5,559 bases of DNA, from the NCBI GenBank assembly GCA_937911795.1, contig CALDPJ010000020.1, positions 1-5,559 on the forward strand. The letters run 5' to 3'. Origin of the DNA: an uncultured Flavobacteriales bacterium. Lineage in GTDB: Bacteria; Bacteroidota; Bacteroidia; Flavobacteriales_D; SKUL01. Of this stretch, positions 1-4,101 are shown piece after piece. Within the stretch, counting starts at the first letter, position 1. Every line of letters begins with the position of its first letter. The notes beneath the pieces are model-generated. The model had not been told where the DNA came from. It did not search any database and was given only the letters and a program-made list of their open reading frames with translations. The translations under genes were made by a program, and so were the position numbers.

Positions 1-843
1 TGCTTCGAGATGCTTTCCGATCTCCTCAAAATACGCAACCTGCTTCTCGACATCCTGTTGGATCTCCCAGATCGCGCTGTTGAGGGTTTCTTTAGTGGTT
101 ACAAAAATGTTCGCCGGATAGATTTGATATTCTGTAAACGTATGTCGCTTTTGCAGGTCGGCCGGATTCCAGGTCGCGATGGATTCAATTTCATCTCCCC
201 AGAAAGTGACACGCACAAAATAATCGGTGTAGGCGAGGTAGATGTCGATTGTATCTCCTTTCACGCGGAACTCTCCCCTGCCCGGTTCATAATCTTTTCT
301 CGCGTAAAGGCTGTCAACCAGTTGCAACAGAAATTTATTGCGCGAAATTTTCTGGCCTACTTTGATTTCGATGATGTTCTTATGAAACTCCGCAGGATTT
401 CCGATACCGTACAAACAGGAAACCGAAGAAATAACAATTACATCCTTTCGTCCTGAGAGCAACGCAGATGTAGTGGACAATCTGAGTTTTTCAATTTCAT
501 CATTGATCGAGAGATCCTTTTCGATGAAGGTATTCGTCACCGGAATAAAAGCTTCGGGCTGGTAGTAATCGTAATAGGAAACGAAATACTCAACGAGGTT
601 GTCCGGAAAAAACTGCTTGAACTCTGAATACAGCTGGGCTGCGAGTGTTTTGTTGTGAGACAGAACCAGCGTAGGCCGCTGAATATGTTCCACCACATTG
701 GCAATGGTAAATGTTTTTCCGGAACCGGTGACACCCAGCAACACCTGATCGCTGTCTCCGCGGTCGATTCCCGCTACAAGTTGCTTAATGGCTTCGGGTT
801 GATCTCCCGTTGGTTGATACTCTGAAGTAATCTTAAATTTCAC
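1..843 (-). CDS. uvrB: UvrABC excinuclease subunit B, N-terminal part (C-terminus beyond the left edge)
   Basis: UvrB is the DNA-damage verification helicase-like subunit of nucleotide excision repair; it receives lesions from UvrA and positions UvrC in the cytoplasm. The reading frame is open and intact for 281 codons to the window edge, against roughly 670 residues in the family, so the remaining helicase motifs, the C-terminal domain and the UvrC-binding end lie outside. Visible features are the N-terminus KFKITSEYQPTGDQPEAI, Walker A GVTGSGKT (residues 37-44), motif Ia around SHNKTLAAQLY (62-72), the beta-hairpin base YYDYYQPEAF (90-99) that clamps DNA, and the UvrA-binding domain 2 region (about 155-245). 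The start is GTG at 843: it gives the family N-terminus, and an in-frame TAA lies four codons upstream, so no longer start is possible. The last hairpin aromatic is Phe where E. coli has Tyr101, a conservative change. It is transcribed divergently from the small membrane gene at 968. Confidence 0.97.
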   Translation of the reverse strand, partial: MKFKITSEYQPTGDQPEAIKQLVAGIDRGDSDQVLLGVTGSGKTFTIANVVEHIQRPTLVLSHNKTLAAQLYSEFKQFFPDNLVEYFVSYYDYYQPEAFIPVTNTFIEKDLSINDEIEKLRLSTTSALLSGRKDVIVISSVSCLYGIGNPAEFHKNIIEIKVGQKISRNKFLLQLVDSLYARKDYEPGRGEFRVKGDTIDIYLAYTDYFVRVTFWGDEIESIATWNPADLQKRHTFTEYQIYPANIFVTTKETLNSAIWEIQQDVEKQVAYFEEIGKHLEA

Positions 844-847
844 GCAG

Positions 848-855
848 TAAAGTTA
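848..855 (-). promoter_or_regulatory. Possible Bacteroidota -7 box for uvrB
   Basis: On the minus strand this reads TAACTTTA, one mismatch from the Bacteroidota -7 consensus TAnnTTTG. Only 4 nt separate it from the GTG start, so if it works the uvrB message would be leaderless or nearly so. No good TTTG -33 element is seen 19-21 nt upstream, so this is weak. Confidence 0.2.
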
Positions 856-902
856 GTGAATTGTCGTGGGCCCGTGAACAGCATTACTGGTAGACTGCAA
901 CA

Positions 903-918
903 ATTTCACTGGTGAAAT
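903..918. promoter_or_regulatory. Inverted repeat between uvrB and the small membrane gene, candidate operator
   Basis: ATTTCACTGGTGAAAT is a perfect 7-bp inverted repeat with a 2-nt centre. Skipping one mismatch, two further pairs extend the dyad to positions 900-921. It lies close to the middle of the 124-nt divergent spacer. It lacks a T-run, and its place upstream of both starts argues against a terminator. A dimeric regulator site serving one or both genes is an inference; the motif does not match a regulator I recognise. Confidence 0.4.
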
Positions 919-931
919 GGTCAATATTGGT

Positions 932-939
932 TAACTTTA
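932..939 (+). promoter_or_regulatory. Possible -7 box for the small membrane gene
   Basis: TAACTTTA is one mismatch from the Bacteroidota -7 consensus TAnnTTTG and ends 28 nt before the ATG at 968, a normal leader length. The -33 region shows no clear TTTG; the nearest candidate, TTTC at 904-907, lies inside the inverted repeat at a spacing of 24 nt, which is too long. The identical box faces uvrB on the other strand at 848-855. Confidence 0.25.
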
Positions 940-967
940 ACAGATTGCTTTTTAAACAACCGGACAC

Positions 968-1129
968 ATGTTTCTGAAACGCCTGAAATACTACCTCAAC
1001 CCGATGACGCTGTTTCGTAAAAGCAGCAACTCAAACTTCAGTCTGCAGGCCATGCACGGCATCAACCGCATTTCGATTTTCATGTTTTTGTTTTGCCTGG
1101 TGGTATTGCTGATACGCTGGATGGCATAA
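968..1129 (+). CDS. Small single-pass membrane protein, 53 aa (resembles DUF6728-type Bacteroidota proteins)
   Basis: The ATG-to-TAA frame encodes 53 residues. The N-terminal part is basic and polar (MFLKRLKYYLNPMTLFRK), followed by a stretch SNFSLQAMHGINRISI, then one hydrophobic segment at about residues 36-49 (IFMFLFCLVVLLI) and a short RWMA tail. The charge pattern suggests the N-terminus is cytoplasmic. The arrangement Tyr-rich start, Phe-Arg-Lys, Asn-x-MHxINRISIxMF and terminal TM helix recalls a small uncharacterised Bacteroidota family I remember as DUF6728; I could not search, so that name is tentative and no function is known. Evidence that it is a real gene is the coherent membrane topology, the start 28 nt after a promoter-like box, and its exact fit between uvrB and the convergent gene ending at 1148, only 18 nt away. 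There is no Shine-Dalgarno sequence, as elsewhere in the window. Confidence 0.75.
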   Translation: MFLKRLKYYLNPMTLFRKSSNSNFSLQAMHGINRISIFMFLFCLVVLLIRWMA

Positions 1130-1147
1130 CACCTCCATCGTCCGATT

Positions 1148-2116
1148 TCATTGCCGCACAATTCTTTTAGAGATCTCTGCACTTTTCGTTTTGAGTTGCA
1201 ACAGATATACACCGGTGGGTAAATCCCTCATATCTAGTTGCGATGACCGCGGATCCGGAAATATTACTGTGCGCCCTTTTATATCCAGCAAGAGAATGCT
1301 TTCAACGGGTTCTTCGATGTTCAGGTAAATTAATCCCGAGGTGGGATTTGGGTAAATTTCAATAGTCGTTTCCGCATCGTCTATTCCCACGTCGGTCTGG
1401 ATGGTGAATACATTGCTCGCGGCAATGCTCCATTTTCCGGCGTCGTTCTTTACACGGATATTCATCAAATGATCTCCTTCAGATAAGGTGTCGGGTACAT
1501 CGACGTTGAAAATTTCAGACACTTCCGTACCGGAGGTAAATTCCAGCGGGTTACCATTTCCATTTCCGGGATCACTGTCAATAAAATATTCCATGGCCAC
1601 AATCTCGTGGTCGATATAGGCCGGTTGAACGAGCAACATTCTCCTGGCATACATTCCCCACCGACCCAGCTCATTCTGAACCCGGATGTGCAGCACGTGC
1701 GCTCCCGGTTCCAGATCATCCACAGGTATGGCAAAGTTTTCACCAACTGAACTGCCTGCGGTTACATCAATGGCCGTTGCAGCACCCGGGCCCGGATCGT
1801 TTCCGAAGAAATACTCGGCTGCAGTAATGGGAGATGGTTGCTGAATATTGATAATATAAAATGATTTTCGTGCATATAATCCCCACCTTGCACTATTATC
1901 CTGAGCCCTAACGTGGAGAATATTCATGCCCGCATCCAGACCGGCAACAGGAACATTGAATTCAACAGACAGAAAATTACCGGCTGAAATATCGATTTCG
2001 GTTCCGTTTCCCAGACCGGGATCATCATTTACGAAAAATTCGGCCGCTACAATATCCGATTGTGCAACCAGATTTCCGCAGCATATGGCGCATAACAAGA
2101 AGGCGATTGTTTTCAT
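1148..2116 (-). CDS. Secreted repeat protein with T9SS type A C-terminal sorting domain, 322 aa
   Basis: Residues 1-19 are a signal peptide ending LVAQ. Three homologous units follow at about 21-95, 96-170 and 171-246, each opening with AxEYF/AxEFF, then a DPGxGNG-like loop, a hydrophobic core, and a close of the form H(V/I)R(A/V)(Q/K)(D/N)..(R/K)W. Residues about 250-322 form a T9SS type A sorting domain: YPNPTSG at 255-261, a core LLLDIKGR, then LPTGVYLLQLKT and the basic end KRIVRQ. In this family the domain directs passage through the outer membrane by the T9SS and is usually removed on surface attachment or release. No catalytic motif is visible; the units look like beta-sandwich adhesion or spacer modules. 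The start follows the beta-helix gene stop by 11 nt, so the two are very likely co-transcribed. No terminator is evident in the 18 nt after the stop. The real role is unknown. Confidence 0.93.
   Translation of the reverse strand: MKTIAFLLCAICCGNLVAQSDIVAAEFFVNDDPGLGNGTEIDISAGNFLSVEFNVPVAGLDAGMNILHVRAQDNSARWGLYARKSFYIINIQQPSPITAAEYFFGNDPGPGAATAIDVTAGSSVGENFAIPVDDLEPGAHVLHIRVQNELGRWGMYARRMLLVQPAYIDHEIVAMEYFIDSDPGNGNGNPLEFTSGTEVSEIFNVDVPDTLSEGDHLMNIRVKNDAGKWSIAASNVFTIQTDVGIDDAETTIEIYPNPTSGLIYLNIEEPVESILLLDIKGRTVIFPDPRSSQLDMRDLPTGVYLLQLKTKSAEISKRIVRQ
1379..2056 (-). repeat. Three tandem 75-residue protein repeats within the T9SS-sorted gene
   Basis: Anchor motifs recur at exactly 75-residue steps: AAEFF at 24, AAEYF at 99, AMEYF at 174; DDPG at 31, NDPG at 106, SDPG at 181. 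The closing motif HVRAQD (68), HIRVQN (143), NIRVKN (219) shows one inserted residue in the third unit. Units 1 and 2 share RWG(L/M)YAR, while unit 3 has KWSIAAS. The units are diverged at DNA level, so this is old duplication and not a recent tandem expansion. Confidence 0.9.
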
Positions 2117-2127
2117 GGCTGCAAGTT

Positions 2128-3183
2128 TTAATTTCCAACGGCTTCGAATACCACATTCAATGTACCTCCTACTCCAATCACAGGATTGGTGATTTCCATG
2201 AATACCGGGTAGGGCATATTGGGTGGATATCCGTATTTATTGAATGGAAATGAACCTCCGTAAATTCCGATATCTTCACCGTCGGTGCCTCCATTTTCTC
2301 CGGGTGAACCATCTGCAAGATTGAAATCTTTACTACTGCTAAAGGTTGGACTGCCTCCCATATTCACAAACTCGGGCTCTGTATTATCGAAATTATTGCT
2401 GCCCGGCAAGTCAGCTAAAGTCAACCCGGGATAACTATAACTGAGGCAGTTATTAAATGTTATACCATTGCCCGAAAGGCTGACTCCTGTTGCCGTATTG
2501 GTGAAAAGAAACAGCGAGTTTTCAACAGAAAGGTTGGTGCAGTTTTCGAAAATCTTCGCCAACGGACTTACCTGATTGGTTACGATAATGTTATTTCGAA
2601 TGACATCTGTGGCATTGAAATTCCGGAAAAGATTCCAGCTGTTTCCGGTAGCTGGTTGATAGACGTAATTGTTTGCAATCATCCAGCCATTGCTGTTGAA
2701 CTTGCTGAAGTTGTCAAAATTCGACGCTACCATCACACTTCCTACCACTACCCAATTGTTACATTGTCCGGCTCCGTTTCCTCCGGTCACCTTTCCTATC
2801 CGGCAATTGGAAATCTGAAGGTCATTATAGTTCTGAGTTCCGGTCACAGATAGATTACTGAATGTTAGACCTGATATGGTAATTCCCGGCGCTCCGATCA
2901 AAGCATTTAAGGTAATGTTACCTATCTCGGCATTCATTCCATTTGAGTATTGAGGTGCATGTCCGGGACCCCGAAAGTGGAGGGTTTTGGTGACTGTAAT
3001 GTTTCCATAAGAAGTTGGCGAAGGATGAACATAAATGGTGTCTCCAACGGATGAAGCATCGATGGCGGCCTGTACACCTTGGTACATAGCACCGGAATTC
3101 GGACTGTTGTCTACCGTCAGGGTAGTTTGTGCAAAAGCGTGCGCAACACAAAAAAGCAGGAAAAGTAGATTGAGTGTTTTCAT
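2128..3183 (-). CDS. Secreted right-handed parallel beta-helix (pectate-lyase-like fold) protein, 351 aa
   Basis: Residues 1-19 form a clean signal peptide (MKTLNLLFLLFCVAHAFAQ). YQGVQAAIDASSVGDTIYV at 34-52 is the classic entry to a parallel beta-helix, as in pectin-esterase and pectate-lyase-like proteins. Residues about 85-255 are Asn/Ser/Gly-rich with short strands and Asn ladders (ITISGLTFSNL, LQISNCRIG, NGWMIANNYVY, DVIRNNIIV, LSVENSLFLF, ITFNNCLSY). Residues 286-310 (DFNLADGSPGENGG then DIGIYGG) are the usual cap of this protein group. The tail, about 317-351, looks like a short Ig-like strand pair and stops without a T9SS sorting domain. I see no catalytic Asp/Arg set, so polysaccharide lyase activity is not claimed; carbohydrate binding or cleavage is only what the fold suggests. 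It is the first gene of the unit with the T9SS-sorted protein, and is divergent from the lipoprotein gene at 3442. Confidence 0.88.
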   Translation of the reverse strand: MKTLNLLFLLFCVAHAFAQTTLTVDNSPNSGAMYQGVQAAIDASSVGDTIYVHPSPTSYGNITVTKTLHFRGPGHAPQYSNGMNAEIGNITLNALIGAPGITISGLTFSNLSVTGTQNYNDLQISNCRIGKVTGGNGAGQCNNWVVVGSVMVASNFDNFSKFNSNGWMIANNYVYQPATGNSWNLFRNFNATDVIRNNIIVTNQVSPLAKIFENCTNLSVENSLFLFTNTATGVSLSGNGITFNNCLSYSYPGLTLADLPGSNNFDNTEPEFVNMGGSPTFSSSKDFNLADGSPGENGGTDGEDIGIYGGSFPFNKYGYPPNMPYPVFMEITNPVIGVGGTLNVVFEAVGN

Positions 3184-3232
3184 GATAGTAAATTTTGTTT
3201 TTAGATTTCTCCCTTGCTTTCAGAAGAAGTAC

Positions 3233-3240
3233 CAAAGTTG
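3233..3240 (-). promoter_or_regulatory. Possible -7 box for the beta-helix / T9SS unit
   Basis: On the minus strand this reads CAACTTTG, one mismatch from the Bacteroidota -7 consensus TAnnTTTG, about 50 nt before the ATG at 3183. No TTTG is found at the expected 19-21 nt upstream, so support is limited to the -7 match and a plausible distance. Confidence 0.25.
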
Positions 3241-3336
3241 AAGAACTCTGCTTACTATCGATTAATGGAAAACACTGAATAAATTTTCTCGGGGAAAGCC
3301 CTGATCTACTGGGACAGTTTTCAATCACATTTGCTG

Positions 3337-3353
3337 CTAATTGCAACTAATTG
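3337..3353. repeat. Direct repeat CTAATTG x2, 10-bp period
   Basis: CTAATTG occurs at 3337-3343 and again at 3347-3353, with CAA between them, so the copies lie on the same face of the helix. A related TAATTG occurs at 3381-3386. This spacing suits tandem binding of a regulator upstream of the lipoprotein gene, but short AT-rich repeats also arise by chance. Confidence 0.3.
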
Positions 3354-3409
3354 GTCGTCATTTTCATGCTTAAAAAACTTTAATTGTACCGTATTTTTTA
3401 AAAAAACCC

Positions 3410-3417
3410 TACTTTAG
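3410..3417 (+). promoter_or_regulatory. Possible -7 box for the EGF-like lipoprotein gene
   Basis: TACTTTAG matches TAnnTTTG with one mismatch and ends 24 nt before the ATG at 3442. The nearest -33-like element is ATTG at 3383-3386 with a 23-nt spacer, slightly too long. A-rich tracts sit in the spacer. Confidence 0.22.
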
Positions 3418-3441
3418 TCTGATACCAAAATCTTTAACATC

Positions 3442-3978
3442 ATGAATATTTTAAAAATCTCAATTTTAATGCTGTCTCTGGCAACCTTCGTCTCGACCGG
3501 CTGCAAAGACAAATGTAAAGATGTAACCTGCCTGAATAACGGAGTGTGTAACGAAGGCGACTGTGAATGCCCTCCCGGCACGAGTGGTAGTGACTGCGGC
3601 ACTCTCGACCGGACGAAATTCATAGGAAACTACGAAGGTGAAATGGTCGTTTCAGTAAATGGAGCCGAACTTCAAACTGTCGAACATGAAATCGAAATTG
3701 AAAGTGGTTCAGGTGTAAATAAAATTAAAATCAATGAAACCAGCCAGGGAATTACTACGGAACGCACCGGAACCGTAAATGGCAATAGTTTTACTCTGAC
3801 AACTACCACCGATGAACAAGAAAATGGGGGAACAGAAACTGTTATCATTCAGTCCGGATCGGGTAATTTAAATGGTAATATACTAACATATGAAACTACA
3901 ACGGACATGACGAGTACTACTGATGGAGTCGAAACAAATACAACCATCACATCAGTAACGACCGCGGAAAAACAATAA
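3442..3978 (+). CDS. EGF-like domain lipoprotein with Thr-rich beta-rich body, 178 aa
   Basis: The N-terminus is a lipoprotein signal peptide: MNILK, a hydrophobic core to about residue 17, and lipobox STGC with Cys21 as the lipidated residue. Residues 25-52 form a compact EGF-like module with six cysteines at 25, 30, 36, 41, 43 and 52, including the CLNNGVC and CxCPPGTSGSDC signatures common in Bacteroidota surface lipoproteins. Residues about 58-178 resemble a lipocalin-like or other beta-barrel fold, starting FIGNYEGEMVVSVNG. This part is unusually rich in threonine (22 of residues 109-178) and lacks cysteine. A 15-residue unit recurs: GTVNGNSFTLTTTTD at 110-124 and GNLNGNILTYETTTD at 141-155. 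There is no T9SS sorting domain, so anchoring is by lipid, inner or outer leaflet undetermined. It is a single-gene unit ended by the hairpin at 4007. Function is unknown; ligand or surface interaction is only suggested by the domains. Confidence 0.9.
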   Translation: MNILKISILMLSLATFVSTGCKDKCKDVTCLNNGVCNEGDCECPPGTSGSDCGTLDRTKFIGNYEGEMVVSVNGAELQTVEHEIEIESGSGVNKIKINETSQGITTERTGTVNGNSFTLTTTTDEQENGGTETVIIQSGSGNLNGNILTYETTTDMTSTTDGVETNTTITSVTTAEKQ

Positions 3979-4006
3979 ATTCTCTCGTTTAATCAGATTT
4001 ACGATG

Positions 4007-4039
4007 AAAATGCCTTGCAATTGTGAGGCATTTTTTTTT
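4007..4039 (+). terminator. Rho-independent terminator of the lipoprotein gene
   Basis: AAAATGCCT (4007-4015) pairs perfectly with AGGCATTTT (4026-4034), enclosing a 10-nt loop and running into a tract of nine T (4031-4039). It begins 28 nt after the lipoprotein stop codon and separates that gene from the symporter, which therefore needs its own promoter. The left A-run could give partial function on the minus strand, but no minus-strand gene ends here. Confidence 0.88.
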
Positions 4040-4063
4040 GAAGACAAATAATTTATCGACCGC

Positions 4064-4096
4064 TTTCCACGGTTTCCAAACAATTGGTTTTCTTTG
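4064..4096 (+). promoter_or_regulatory. Possible promoter for the symporter gene
   Basis: TTTC at 4064-4067 and TTTCTTTG at 4089-4096 are separated by 21 nt; each is one mismatch from the Bacteroidota -33 (TTTG) and -7 (TAnnTTTG) elements. The -7-like box ends 5 nt before the GTG at 4102, which would give a leaderless or very short-leader message. A promoter is expected here because a strong terminator lies just upstream. Confidence 0.25.
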
Positions 4097-4101
4097 ACCG
4101 C

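Larger units (their letters stand above)
3184..3441. other. Divergent intergenic region between beta-helix and lipoprotein genes
   Basis: This 258-nt AT-rich stretch holds no credible gene; frames crossing it are overhangs of frames antisense or out of phase with the beta-helix gene. It should contain promoters for both flanking genes. Visible items are weak -7-like boxes at 3233-3240 (minus) and 3410-3417 (plus), a direct repeat of CTAATTG at 3337-3353, an 8-bp inverted repeat pair 3184-3191 / 3252-3259, and A/T tracts at 3372-3409. Confidence 0.6.

Noticed and set aside
10..456. Plus-strand open frame of 148 codons opposite uvrB
   Set aside because: It lies wholly antisense to the intact, highly conserved uvrB frame and its translation resembles nothing recognisable.
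868..873. GGGCCC palindrome upstream of uvrB
   Set aside because: Only six bases, the flanks do not extend the symmetry, and it is not near any recognisable element.
991..1212. Minus-strand frame overlapping the small membrane gene and the end of the T9SS gene
   Set aside because: It overlaps two better-supported genes, has no signal or domain pattern, and its Cys/Arg/Lys composition is that of an antisense shadow.
1465..1746. Second minus-strand frame inside the T9SS-sorted gene
   Set aside because: It is out of phase with the clear repeat protein and shows none of its periodicity.
2117..2127. A recent frameshift splitting one long beta-helix/T9SS protein into two
   Set aside because: The second gene begins with its own complete signal peptide directly after the first gene's stop, so two separately exported proteins fit better than a sequencing error or fresh frameshift.
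2918..3346. Minus-strand frame extending from the beta-helix gene into the divergent spacer
   Set aside because: It overlaps the signal peptide and first helix turns of the beta-helix protein in another phase; the spacer part does not look coding.
3372..3409. A/T tracts as a terminator or origin-like element
   Set aside because: No stable GC-containing stem precedes the T-run and no DnaA-box-like repeats occur; it reads as promoter-region AT richness.
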